64,000 nucleotides of DNA from Odiellus spinosus (taxonomy: Eukaryota > Arthropoda > Arachnida > Opiliones > Phalangiidae). Below, piece after piece: positions 35,865 through 47,199 of this stretch (its first letter is position 1; every line of letters starts with the position of its first letter). The notes below the pieces were generated by a model that had not been told where the DNA came from, did not search any database, and saw only the letters and a list, made by a program, of their open reading frames with translations. The stretch spans positions 10,767,602 to 10,831,601 of the forward strand of contig OY987227.1 of NCBI GenBank assembly GCA_963920705.1, read 5' to 3'. Both the position numbers and the translations under genes were made by a program.

Positions 35865-36311
35865 TCTAATTTTATGTAAACGCTTAATATCTTTATATAA
35901 TTAAGTAGGTATATTAAATTAACAAAAGTTAAACAAAACTAGTTTACTTCGCAAACTCGTCTTACTAAGTAACATCAATTAAAATTCACTTTATTGTGCT
36001 CTTCATCCTCTCTTTAATAGAAACTATAGCCGCCCTGATCTGGATAGCGAAGCTTTCTCTCTAGAAGAAGAAAAATGTATTTTATTTTATATTTATATAT
36101 CATGAGACTAAGTCGGTTCTCTTCGGCTTTCTTTTTTCTCAGTAACCCGTCTGTCAATTATACTAAAATCATTTAAAAGCTCGTACATTAACTAGGAATA
36201 GCTCTCTTTCATTTTTTATCTTCTTCTCTCTTTCTCTCTCTCGATCCCTGACTTTGTTTTAAAGGGATACTAGACTCTTTAAACCAATTAATTATTGTTA
36301 TTTAACAATGT
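35865..36311. other. AT-rich DNA, no gene seen
   Basis: A TC-rich tract lies near 36225-36245. TTAAAGGGATACTAGACTC at 36260 resembles the AGGGA end family. Confidence 0.35.
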
Positions 36312-36495
36312 AATTAAAATACAATTAAAAAATATATTATTGATATTATCTAATATTTGGTATTTTTTTTAGATTTATTAAATAAATAATTTTTGTTTTA
36401 GTTTTTTATTTTAAAATAAAAATATTTAATAAATCTAACAAAAAATAACAAATATTAGATAATATCAATAATATATTTTTAATTATATTTTTGCT
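36312..36495. repeat. AT-rich palindrome (~184 bp)
   Basis: AATATATTATTGATATTATC and the following TAATATTTG block are repeated inverted across a centre near 36404, with a few mismatches and small gaps. It is probably a small foldback element. The AGGGATACT word just upstream may mark one true end. Confidence 0.7.
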
Positions 36496-37171
36496 CTACA
36501 TTTAATGTTTTGCTCTTAGAACAATAGTATTTCTTGCGATCGTAAAAGTCGAAGATGTCGCTATAATGCCGGTACAGCAAGTTTTCCAAGAATTTTGGAT
36601 ATTTTATAGATAATTTAGACATCTTGTTGCGAATTAAGAGACAATCAGTTAGTTCGGTAAACAAAACGGGAAAATGCTAGAAAATTCTGCTTGCTAAGCC
36701 TAATTTTATGTTTAATAACAATATTCATATGAACATATATTAGCCTTATATTTAAGTCTACCAAATATAAGTCTGCTATGTGGTATTAAAATAGACAATT
36801 ACTGTAAGTATTAATTTTTAAATGAATTGAAATTGAAGAATATTTCAAAATTCAATGTTATTTATATCGTATAATTAAATAAAACCACATAATTTAATTA
36901 AACACCCATTATTAAGTCCTTTTTTTGGTTTCGTATCATTGCCCCTTTAGTTCACCCCTTTTTGCGAAATAGGGAGGCGTTTTTGAGGGAAAATTCTAGT
37001 TCGTTTTACTTTAATAGACAGAAGCGAAATTATATATCTTACGATGTTATAGTGTTTATAAGAACCGCTTTAGATGACTTCCTATATATTTATATCTTTT
37101 ATTCGTTAAAGAGGTATATATGTAGGCTTGCGCGGCCGCTATATAGGGCTTTATTGCAGAAACTCGTTCAC
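36496..37171. other. AT-rich DNA, no gene seen
   Basis: No repeat or coding segment is recognised. Confidence 0.35.
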
Positions 37172-37282
37172 TAAAGGCTGATGCACACGGACCTATTTTC
37201 ACGCGTTTCAGGCCCTCATAGAAGTATCATGAGCGCGCGAGCTTGAAACGCGTGAAAATAGGTCCGTGTGAATCCGGCTTTA
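37172..37282. mobile_element. 111-bp hairpin MITE
   Basis: The left arm TAAAGGCTGATGCACACGGA, continuing CCTATTTTCACGCGTTTCA, is repeated inverted at the right with three or so mismatches near the outer end. Only about 33 bp separate the arms. The outer ends read TAAAG on both sides. Confidence 0.75.
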
Positions 37283-37699
37283 AGCGCGAGCGAGCCGAGC
37301 CAGCGCGCGCGGGCCCTTTAAAAAGAGAGTCCTAATAGCGAGTGGCGCCAGACTCCTTGACAGCATCAGGCTATAATCCCAACCACTTCGAGTTTTCAAC
37401 GGACACAAAGCCAAACATTTCCCTTAATCTTTTAGAAATAGTTATATCTCATGTTGAAAACTTAAAACGATTCTGATCAAAGTCTCGCGCTTTTCCTTTT
37501 TACAATCCGTGCGACTTATTCGGGTTAACACGTGCGAACCTGTATTTACTTATTTTTTCCAAGGGATGATTAAGTTTAATAACTTAATTACATATATTGA
37601 TGTTTTTATCAGTATTAACAATTATCTGAATTAATTAGTCAAGACTAATTGTAACGAAATTCAGATAAATATATTTTTGTTGCCAGATTTAAATATACA
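37283..37699. other. AT-rich DNA, no gene seen
   Basis: A GCGC patch lies near 37290-37310. Nothing else is recognised. Confidence 0.35.
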
Positions 37700-37995
37700 C
37701 TTTGTCATCACTATTGTAGAGCAATCAGTTGATTCTCAAGCGTTTTGGCACGTGATAAGGTCGCTTTCGCGCGGTCTTTTTCGTAGAAGTACTTAATCCA
37801 GAAAGTCCTACTTTCAAGAAATAAACTACGTCATACATTGAAAATAAATTATTTATATATTTTTGACATTTTAATTTTGAAGTTACTTAAGAACGAATCA
37901 ACACAGAGGTATAAAATTTTGAATATGGCGTTTTTATAGTGTGGTAAATCTAAAAATATAATCCATTGGCATTCTAAAAAAATGGTGACGCCCTC
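37700..37995 (-). repeat. Dispersed repeat family F3, reverse copy
   Basis: In reverse complement this gives TTTTATACCTCTGTGTTGA, ACTTCAAAATTAAAATG, GACGTAGTTTATTTC, GGATTAAGTACTTCTACG, GACCGCGCGAAAGCGACC and CACGTGCC in the F3 order. It is among the best preserved copies and adds a start block ATTTTTTTAGAATGCCAATG. Confidence 0.7.
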
Positions 37996-38704
37996 TTTTT
38001 AAAAATTGGGCTGAACTGGACCAAATAATTCAGGAAAAATCACTCAAACTTGCACCAAATTGCAAAATTAATAATAAATTTACAAATATCTTCAAAATTT
38101 GACAAAAATGGTTCATCCAAGTTAGAATTAAATTTATAGGCCTATTAATAATTTTGCTTAATACCAATGAAATTATTTTCAATATTATTTTCCTGCAAAT
38201 AATATTTATTCTCTCTTAGGTTCGCTTTTAGCTGTTATTTCTCCTTCTCTTAAATATCTTTCATTGCGCGAAATGCATCGAACGTGTGCAGATGGATAAA
38301 GTGTATGTCTTTTAAACTCTTGGAGACTGACGTGTATTTAACTTTGTTGGCTTCTAATATACACGGAAAGTAGTTGGTACGGTGGAAGAGGGGTGGGGGT
38401 GTATGTATGGCGTCAGTATATTGTGTGTGTATTATATTCAAACCCCTATAATACATCAGCTGCAAATCCCTATAACGACGCGGCTGCAATATCCCCTCTT
38501 TTATTCCCTTATAGCTCAAACACGACCGCGCGCTCGGGGTAAAGAGGGCTCACATGGACTCTTAATATTAAAGGATAGATCTCATTTAAATATAAAGAAA
38601 ATAGTTAACGATATATTGAAATATAACTCATTAAGAGCTACAAAATGAGGTATTTAACTCCAAAATCGGCCCATATTTAACAAAGTTACGCAAGATTTAA
38701 AAAA
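37996..38704. other. AT-rich DNA, no gene seen
   Basis: Overlapping open frames on both strands near 38250-38650 lack splice or start support. Confidence 0.35.
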
Positions 38705-38965
38705 ATTACCACAACAGTAAAAATACAAATTTTTTTTTTTCGAAAATTTTTAAAATTCCCCGTAATACTACGTCATCAATGCGGTCGCCTACAGTTGATT
38801 CTTACGCGTTCTAGCACGTGATAGGGTCACTTTCACGCTGTCTTTTTCGTAAAAGTATTTAATCAAGAAAATCCTACCATGACTTGTTTAATAGTACGTG
38901 AAAAAACAAAAAATGTAATCCATTTGCATTCGGAAAAAATAGTGACAGCCTCATTTTAAATAAGA
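38705..38965 (-). repeat. Dispersed repeat family F3, reverse copy with internal loss
   Basis: Blocks CAACAGTAAAAATACAAA, AATACTACGTCATCAATGCG, CACGTGATAGGGTCACTTTC and AATGTAATCCATTTGCATTC follow the F3 order. The poly-T/ACTTAAGAA part is missing. Confidence 0.6.
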
Positions 38966-41144
38966 CTTGACCTTTAAGACTCAATTCCCTCTCCTACGCT
39001 TATGATCGTGTCGCCAGCCAGTGACGAAAGACCTAGCTACAGCCGATTTACTTAGCTTTGAATCAAAGTTGAAACTTTAAATTAGAAAATATTTTTCCAT
39101 GAAAGGCGGTTTTGAAGTCCAAAAAAAAATTAATAAATAAATTAAGGACAAAAAAATATATATATCTTAAAAGTCAACGCTTATGCAACTTTTTTAAGAG
39201 CACGGCTATAGGCTATATACATTATTTGAATACGACTGTTCAACTTATTGGGAGTTACTACATTAACTTATGGTAGAGATGTTCTTTTCTTATTCTCACT
39301 GGAAAATTCTTAGGATTTTGATCCGTATATTGGTTGTATCATTTTTAATGTTCATCGTGTATGAATCTAGCCTTAAGGAAATAAGGATCTGGAGGAGATT
39401 GAAGCAATGCAGCTTTATAAGTATTGTAAACTAAAAATGAAACTAACTGTACTTTATTCGTCGAAAACTATTGGAGTTTGGAGAGAATTTACCTCGAATC
39501 TGTTTCCAGAATTCTTAGCGATCCTTTTGGCCCCCTTTTCCTGCTTGTAATAAATCTAAAAAGCGTCCATTTTCTTAGAAACAATACATCGAAAGGCGGG
39601 AAGTAAGATAATCGGGGAGAAACGTTAACCTTTTTAAAATGTTCAGTGTTTTTAGAGGCGTTTCTCTTTATTCCTATCTTTCATTCTGTTGAAGCTAAAT
39701 TAAATGGACAAAATTCATGGTTCATACATTGGTTTAAAAACAATTTATTGTAAGCAGTTAGAAAGAAAAAAATGTGCAATGACGTCATGATAGTTCTTTT
39801 TCACTACATTTAAATCTATTGTTTCTAAATAGATGAATGAAATGAAGTTAAAAGTAGTGACGCATCAATGACGTAATTACATTTAAAATATTGTTTCTAG
39901 GAAATCGGACACTGTTTTGAAGCACTGTTTTCTTTAAAGAGAAAGGCACAATGACGTCATTACTCGTATCTCGCCCCTGCCTTTCTATTCATTGTTTCTT
40001 AAACGGGATAATGTTTAGAAAAAAAATCTTTCAGTGCGAACTAGTCTTTTTCATCTTTTTCTACCGGTATAACTAAAACCAACCTCTATATGTATGTATT
40101 TTTTAAACGCTCCGGGAATCTGTTTTTTCGGGTATCCACCCAAATTCGCGAGTTCGTGTAGAATGCTAGTGACCCCGCGCGAGCTTTGATCCCCCACTAT
40201 GAAACGTTTGTCCCTTTTACCGCTTATTTCTCTTAAACATTTTCCCTAAATATCAACCCAATCCGGAATATATGATTAATTTACCCTGAAGTGTACCTTA
40301 ACAGGCACGCGTAAACGCGGCAAAAAGCAAAATCGGTTTTTTATTCTATTGCATAAAAAAGGTTTTTAAATTTTATATAAATTAACCTTATTAAGATAAT
40401 TTTAATTTTAAAATATATGTTTTAAAACAAGGAACTTGATTGGTTCACTTCTTCCAAATATATCATGATTAATTGCTAGCGCACCTTCGAATATAGAAAG
40501 GATGCCACCACTAAAAGGCACGCGCTTTTTATAATAGCCTATAGCGTGCGTCTATTTTTTCTTATTTATTTTGTTGTACACGTAACATTGTTCATGCCAC
40601 CCTCGCGCGCGCAAGCTCGTGTTTTTTTCTTTTTGTTTTTTGGCGGGAACGCTGATGCGCGTGTCTCATCAACTCTCGCGCCTTTTCTATTAAACGAAAG
40701 AAAATGACATGAAGTTTTACGCGCGAGACTTACCCCAACGCGTTTTTTTCGCGTGTTTCTTTGGTAAGATACATATTTCGGTTGCCCCCTTCATCAGTCG
40801 CGTATGGAAGATTTTTTTTTATTATTCGCTCGTTTATTGCCGTAAAAAAGCGCCCCTGCCCATTTCAATAGGAGGCGTACGTCGCTACGAGCTCGCTAGC
40901 CAAATAAAGACAAGAGTTTTTCCTATTTCACGCGATTTAACGCAACCGAGTGCAAATAATAATAATATAAAATAGGGCTATCTATCTGAATCCAATAATA
41001 TGTCTGTCGTTTGTATGTTATTTTAAAAGCAATTACGAATTTCATACTTTAAAAGAATTAAGCCCCTTGGAATTTCTGATTAAGCCGTTTCAAATTTAAA
41101 AATTAAACCGAATGAAACTTAGAATTAAATTGAATGAAACTTTA
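38966..41144. other. AT-rich DNA, no gene seen
   Basis: TGACGTCAT words recur at about 39780, 39870 and 39953 (two exact, one TGACGTAAT). These could be chance or CRE-like sites. GCGC patches lie at 40600-40740. Confidence 0.4.
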
Positions 41145-41540
41145 GTTTCCAACTTTAGAATAAAATCGTTTCCAACTTTAGAATAAAATCGTTTCCATCT
41201 TTAGAATAAAATCTTTTCCATCTTTAGAATAAAATCGTTTCCATCTTTAGAATAAAATCGTTTCCATCTTTAGAATAAAATCGTTTCCATCTTTAGACTA
41301 AAATCGTTTCCATCTTTAGACTAAAATCGTTTCCATCTTTAGACTAAAATCGTTTCCATCTTTAGACTAAAATCGTTTCCATCTTTAGACTAAAATCGTT
41401 TCCATCTTTAGACTAAAATCGTTTCCATCTTTAGACTAAAATCGTTTCCATCTTTAGAATAAAATCTTTTCCAATTTTAGAATAAAATCTTTTCCATCTT
41501 TAGAATAAAATCTTTTCCATCTTTAGAATAAAATCGTTTC
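41145..41540. repeat. 23-bp minisatellite II
   Basis: About 17 units of TTCCATCTTTAGAATAAAAT plus CGT run head to tail. The central eight or so carry AGACT in place of AGAAT, and units with CTTTTCC cluster at the right. The block structure shows local spread of variants. Confidence 0.95.
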
Positions 41541-43239
41541 TTTTCTAAGAGTATTGTCTAAAAATCTTGGTAATACCGTTGAGTACGACGAATTGTTTTC
41601 TCGAAATAACTCGAACAATTATTAACCTTTATATACATTCACGTAGGAATAAACTCGGCATAATAATGTTCATTTATCTTTCTTTTCACCATCATTTCCC
41701 CGGCCGGATCCGATTCTATAAACGAATTATTAGCCTTTTAGTCCCTCAAGAGAGAGATCTCGGAAACCTTCACCTCATTTAATTCGAAAACGTAACTTTT
41801 AACGCGTGTACATTTACAAATCGCCTCGCGAAATCAGTGAAGTCTTAATTCATTGGGTAATAAAAGGCGCGACTACTCGTAGTCGTAGCGATAGTTCACC
41901 TTAAAATTTAACTTAACCCTGATAGCGTGTTTCTCTTAATTGAAATTTGTCTTAAAGGAAGACTGAGTCTAAAACCGTTTTTGAATCTTTAAATCAATTT
42001 TTCAAGCTTATGAATAGATGTAACAATGTCTGTCTGTCTGTCCGTCACTAACGCTTAACTTTAAAAGCGGCGTAGCAAAATGAGAAAAAGATGAAGCGAT
42101 CTGATACCCAATGTTAAACTTCATTGAGAAAAAGTAGTTCATGCAAATTCCCTTGCACACGAGTGTCATCTTTTTCTCCTGATAATTTAGGCTTAGCATC
42201 TCAAGAGATTATACTGTTTTTTACCATATTTAACAAATATTTTTAGTTAAACAAATCGCGTTTCATGAATTGAATTATACTTAAGTGAAGGAAAACACCA
42301 TATCGAACAGATGTGGTCGCTATCAAATGTAATTTCTGTTAAGAAATGAAACATTGTTTTTTTTTTTTTCTTTTGAAGTCCCGTTAAGAAGTCGGAGGGC
42401 GACAATCATGTGAAGATTTTTGCTAAAATCAAGCTATTTATTTAATTTTAAAAATACACATTTTCCTTAGTTTTTTCCCGGGATTTTTTTTAAGCCTAAA
42501 TCTCAGATATTTTCAAATCAGCCGTCTGTCATCCTTTAACTCGTATTTTGGAATGAGTAGTTAGGACTACTTTTTCTTTATGATTTTTAATATTACGTAT
42601 CAATCCACCTAGTGGTCGTATCATTACGTCAACTTCTTTTGACCAGATGAGATGTAAAAGCTCCCTTTTATTTCTTTAACTCTCATAATTTGCATAAAAA
42701 ATATGAGAAATTAAACGATGTTAAGGTCGGCTCTTTTGTTATAGATTTAAAAGAAAATAAATTGTTTTCTATCTATTTCAATTAAGGAAAATGTGAATTT
42801 CTTTTGATGGTTTAAATTGTTAAACACGAAAATATACACCCAAAATTTGTTTTATTTTAAAAGTTAAGTTCCATACTTGATGTCCTAGACCGAGTTTGTA
42901 TAATTTTTTGGGTTTTTGTTTTTACAAAAGACCAATTAATTTGTTCTTAAAAACTGAATTTAGGACAAATATTAGCAAAGCATTTATGAACCGAAAACAT
43001 ATTGAGCATGGTGATTAACAGGTTATTAAATAAACGTTTATTTAATAAACTGTTGGTCTTAACCACGAAGTACTTAGTAATCTCTAATAAAAAAAATTAA
43101 TAATATTAAATTTAAATTTTGATATTTGAGTTTTTAGGGTGCGCTAAATTAAGAGCTACGTCGTTTATATTTACTTACATAAGTTGTAAATTGTACACGT
43201 ACAATTTCATTGGTCAAATAAGTTCGCTGGTTTAATTAA
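41541..43239. other. AT-rich DNA, no gene seen
   Basis: A TCTG run lies near 42030, and TTTATTTAATAAAC is palindromic near 43030. No coding segment is recognised. Confidence 0.35.
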
Positions 43240-43615
43240 AGGGAGAATGAAACGAAACAAAACGTTTTTCTATCGATTCTTAGTCATTATAAATAACCCA
43301 TTTTTAAATAGAAAAATTTTTTACAAACCAATATTAAGCTCTGTTTTTCCATGATCCATTCGTTATTATTAGTATTGTCCGAAAGTAGGCTTAACAAGGA
43401 TCCATGGGGAGTTTGATACAACCAACGAACAAAAGTGCACACATCTTAGTTTTAAACTTTTTACTGTCGTAATAAAGAGTGGGCTTTTCACGTGATTGGT
43501 TAAACGACGTGATTTTAAACTCGCCATGGATCCTTGTTAAGCCTACTTTCGGAGAAATACTTATAATAACGAGTCGATCGTTAAAAATCACTTATTATTA
43601 GACGACATTCTTCCT
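43240..43615. mobile_element. AGGGAGAATG-family MITE, second copy
   Basis: The left end AGGGAGAATGAAACG follows TTAA at 43236-43239. The right end is the inverse AGGAAGAATGTCG, without a clear TTAA. Subterminal AAGTGATTTTT matches the copy at 28 kb. Inside, 43379-43552 is bounded by a strong inverted pair (CCGAAAGTAGGCTTAACAAG, then GATCCATGG). This could be the element's core hairpin or a second nested element. Confidence 0.65.
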
Positions 43616-44635
43616 AGAAAGAATATAAACGCCCTGAATAAGGTTCAAAAGTTCATCCCGAAATTTATTTGAATCTTCCTGTAATTTAATTAACTTTAAC
43701 TTTATTTAATAAATACAACAATATTTTACCACCATGTCGCTTCTTCAATAAAGGCATTTTTGGCCAAAAAGGTAATATTTTTCGTCGTAACTATAGTTAT
43801 GACGAAAAAGTTCATTTTTTTTTGCCAAAAAAAACTTTAATCGCGACATGTCTTGCACGTATTTATGTATCAGCTAATATAAATCAAATACTTTTAAATT
43901 CGGATTCATTTGCAAAATGAGAAAAACTGTGGCGTATTGATACACAATATTAAACCACGTAAGAAAAAATAGTCTCGTTCAAATCCCTTACAAAAAACAA
44001 ATAAAAAAACAATATATTAAAAAGGGGCACGTGATTTTTATTATTTTTTTTTTTTTTTTGGCGCGAGCCATCATCCCACGTGAGGTAAATTTGAAATGAA
44101 AAGAATATAGGCCCCAAATACGTAACATCATTCTTTCTTTTTATCGTTGCGCGCGCTTTATTTGGGTTGGGAGATTTAATACTCGTTTAACTTCTAAGTC
44201 CTGTGCCGAGGCTATTATAGGGGAAATAGCGATTGATTATACGTATAAGGGGGCGAGCGGCCAATAGGGGACTCCTCGAACTCGCGCGCGAGGGCACGTG
44301 GGATCAATGGAGCGAGATCGTAGCTATCGCGAGCGCGGGAAATTTTGTGGCGCGCGAGCTTATATACACAGAATCAATTTCATCCTTTATATAGGGGGTC
44401 CCAAATCTTTATATATTGCGCGATATTTTTAGATTTCCTTCTCTCGTGGCTTTATACATTAAAGCGTGTCGACCAAGAAAACAATAACGGTTTCTTAATA
44501 GCTAAACAATAGCGCCGCTTACACGCCAGCGGTTGTATATATTAAGCTCAACCCCCAGAAATATATTGTGAAGTTAAAGTCGAATTTATCATCAACTGCG
44601 CTCGCGATTTTAGTTTGATGTATGTGGGATAGAAA
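43616..44635. other. Non-coding DNA with a GCGC-rich block
   Basis: The block 44140-44370 is rich in GCGCGC and CGCGAG words. No coding segment is seen. Confidence 0.35.
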
Positions 44636-44815
44636 AGCTACGTTCACACTTGGTACTTTCGAACCGTTTCCAAACCGTTTCGCACGTTGAAATCGACTTT
44701 TCAAAATATAAATTTTTTTATTGATCAAAGATCTACAAGGGTGACCCTATATTTTATAATTTGACCTTTCCAAAACGGTTCAAAACAGTTTCAAAATCTA
44801 GTGTGAACAAGCGTG
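44636..44815. mobile_element. MITE family F2, copy iii
   Basis: The ends read GCTACGTTCACACTTGG and, in reverse, CACGCTTGTTCACACTAG, with AACCGTTTCCAAACCGTTTC and AAAACGGTTCAAAACAGTTT inside. Length is about 180 bp. Confidence 0.7.
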
Positions 44816-45625
44816 AAGTAAAATTCGAAGGTTGAGTCTAACTAGAAAATTTATGTGATTATTTATCGTGAAGTTTACGCAAAAGACTATTTAACCTACT
44901 ATAGATTATCGATAATGTAGATAGAAATTGAGGCTATGCGCTAAATATCAGTTCTTATTATAAAATTCTTTAATAAATAAATTATCAACTTTTGTAGAGA
45001 AGAAATAAAATAAAAAGTCTATGGATGGTAAACCTATTATTAAAATTTCTAAATTTCAAGATATTATAGTTATTAACTTTAATCTAATTAAGCGTGTTTT
45101 AAAAATTAATTGAATACATTTTATAACCTATTTTATAATCCTTTATAAAGTTTTAATCGGGAGTCCTTATGGAAGGTTAAAATTTTGAATAATTATAAAC
45201 TCATTTAGGTTTTGTTAATATAGGATAACTGTAAAAATATCCAAATAAATCCAAATAATTACATCACATTAAGGTTAAATACCATAAAATCACCCTCATA
45301 TTTTTTCTGATATATTGTAATATATCTCGTGTTGCTACAAAATATTCTGAACTGCCGACGAAAAATTGATAATTAAATACTTTCCATTCTTAATTTATTG
45401 AATTAATAAACTAATTTAAAACTTAATTTCAATATAAAGCTATTATTTTTGAATGAAAATACATTTAAATAACGAGTCTTCGCCACGCATTTAAATATTT
45501 TCTAAACACCGAGTCACGATGGTTCCAATTATTTATATTGAGTTCTAGTCCTATTTCAAATGACGAGTCAAATGATTTAAATTTAAACTGAATCTTTATT
45601 TCATTCGCGCTCCCTTTAAAATACA
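44816..45625. other. AT-rich DNA, presumably intron or 3' flank of the EH1-motif gene
   Basis: No splice acceptor with an open frame was recognised. A TTTATT at about 45596 gives AATAAA on the minus strand just beyond the unspliced stop. Confidence 0.4.
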
Positions 45626-45733
45626 TCACAAACCCAAAATAGGGAAAGGCGCGTCAAATATAACGAGTGGGTGTAAATATAACCGGGCTGGATGCGTTTT
45701 AAAATTTAGAATTGAGGTAAAGAATGAGTCATT

Positions 45734-45735
45734 AC
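45734..45735 (-). other. Predicted 5' splice donor of the EH1-motif exon
   Basis: On the minus strand the exon ends CAAAG and the next bases are GTAATG, close to the MAG/GTRAGT consensus. Splicing here leaves phase 1. Without splicing, the frame adds about 36 residues and stops at 45626-45628, with an AATAAA on the minus strand about 25-30 bases beyond. A short unspliced form therefore cannot be excluded. Confidence 0.55.
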
Positions 45736-46936
45736 CTTTGACGGGAACGTTTACGAGGCTGGCGTGTTGGTTACTGACGTTTGGAACGACGCCGGGGCTT
45801 CCCAAACCACCGCCGCCGCTGACTTTCGGTTTTAACGAGAAATCAGCCACAACACCGTGACGCGTCTCATTGGGTCCTTGATGAAGTCCGTGATGGTTAC
45901 CAACCGCGTTACCCTGATGAGGATAAACTGGCGAAGACGAGGACGAAGACGGCGGAGGAGTTTCGGCCACCGGCGAACCGTAAGGCGAACCCTGAGGCGC
46001 CAATCTCCTCGTACTGGAAGGAACCGCCGGAACCCCGACATTCCTGGTACCCCCGGGTTGATGGACAGATTTAGATTGATGATGTTGATGGAGTAAATTC
46101 GGAGCCACCGTCTGATGATGACCTCCGACGTACGCGGGGATACCCGGACGACAAGGCGCCTCGAAAGCTCCGGTTCCGCCTCGATGCGAAGACGGCGGAG
46201 TGTCCGGAGTCCTGGCCGGCTGAGGCGAAGGTGTACTGGTCGAAACGGGCGTTAAACTGGGAGACAAATCCGAATTGCGATGATGGTGATTGTAATAATG
46301 TCCGACATCTGGTTCCGGCGACGCGATGGATCTTTTAGCGTCCTGGCACGATAGGTTCAAAGGTTGCGGGTTATCGTTCGTCCGCTGAACGGGTATCGTC
46401 CCGTTGCTGATTGGTTCCGAAGAAGCCGCTAATACCGGATGATAATGTCTATCACGCGAGCGCGGTACCACGTGATGAAACGAAGAATTTTCGTGATGAC
46501 GCTCGTATCGAGGAAAGTCATCGGCACTGTCCGCGTCTTCGGGAAGGCGCGAATTCTCGCCCGTAATACCATTGAGTGCCGTTGTCGCGGTCATTAATCT
46601 GGGTGGCGGTGGAGAATTAGAAGGCGAATTGCAACAACTGTCGCTACGATCGTCGTTATTATTGTTGTTGTTGTTTACGTTGTTTCTCAGACCCAATATG
46701 TCTAAGATGAAATGAGGAGTTGGTTGTTTGGGTGGTTTGCCGTACACGTGCGGATGCCACGTTCGATATTCACCCGCGGCGTTGGCGTCCATGCCGGCCA
46801 ATAGGGGCAAGGTCGGGGTCGAAGTAATAGCTCGCTGATTGGGTTGTTCGTGACCGCTGTTCGGGGTGGCCGGACTCGGTCGACTGTGACCATCGTGGGC
46901 GTTTTGACTATGCGGATGGGGTTGGGGATGCATCAT
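45736..46936 (-). CDS. N-terminal coding exon of a putative EH1-motif transcriptional repressor (possibly NK-like homeobox)
   Basis: The exon encodes about 400 residues starting MMHPQPHPHSQ. The start is the first in-frame ATG (A at -3); an in-frame TAG lies at 47027-47029 and no ATG lies between. Residues 75-83 read HFILDILGL, which fits the EH1 consensus FxIxxIL used by many homeobox and forkhead repressors to bind Groucho/TLE. Residues 192-196 read PLNLS, like a CtBP-binding PxDLS site. The remainder is low complexity: His-Pro rich N-terminus, an Asn run at 85-94, Pro-Ser-Thr blocks, His clusters, a Ser run near 330 and a Gly run near 373. The frame continues to a stop at 45626, but a good donor (CAAAG then GTAATG) follows residue 400 plus one base (phase 1), and the tail beyond it is unlike the rest. 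Nuclear repressor function is inferred from the motifs. No DNA-binding domain is present, so the family is uncertain. Confidence 0.72.
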
Positions 46937-46988
46937 GTTGCTCTCCGCACGATGATAGTATAGATTAGGGTTACTTTTGATGTCACTT

Positions 46989-47012
46989 TTAAACTCGCGA
47001 AAACGCGACCAT
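46989..47012 (-). other. Upstream ORF 2 in the 5' leader (7 codons)
   Basis: A minus-strand ATG followed by six sense codons and TAA encodes MVAFSRV. It ends about 52 bases before the main ATG and is in a different frame. Short uORFs like this commonly lower translation of the main frame. Whether it lies in the mature transcript depends on the true start site. Confidence 0.4.
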
Positions 47013-47019
47013 TTCGTTT

Positions 47020-47043
47020 TCAAATTCTATATCGTTTTAACAT
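47020..47043 (-). other. Upstream ORF 1 in the 5' leader (7 codons)
   Basis: A minus-strand ATG opens MLKRYRI and closes with TGA. It has the same 24-base length as the next uORF and lies just upstream of it. It sits downstream of the TATA-like box at 47092-47099, so it would be transcribed if that box is used. Confidence 0.35.
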
Positions 47044-47091
47044 AGTTGAATGTTCACTTTCTTGTCCGTATGCCGCGAGATTTTCAACCAA

Positions 47092-47099
47092 CTTATATA
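47092..47099 (-). promoter_or_regulatory. TATA-like box upstream of the EH1-motif gene
   Basis: The minus strand reads TATATAAG here, about 155 bases upstream of the main ATG. A start site near 47065 would give a leader of about 130 bases holding both uORFs. AT-rich sequence makes chance TATA matches common. Confidence 0.3.
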
Positions 47100-47199
47100 A
47101 TTACCATTTTCCAATTGTTACTCTTGTTTTAAAACCCCGTTCGCGTTTCCCTTACGATATATATATATAAAATAAAACGAAAGCGGTCATCCGTTAGTT

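Noticed and set aside
46937-47023. Extension of the EH1-motif protein by 29 residues to a TTG
   Set aside because: The first codon would be TTG, and an in-frame TAG lies just upstream. The first ATG is at 46936.
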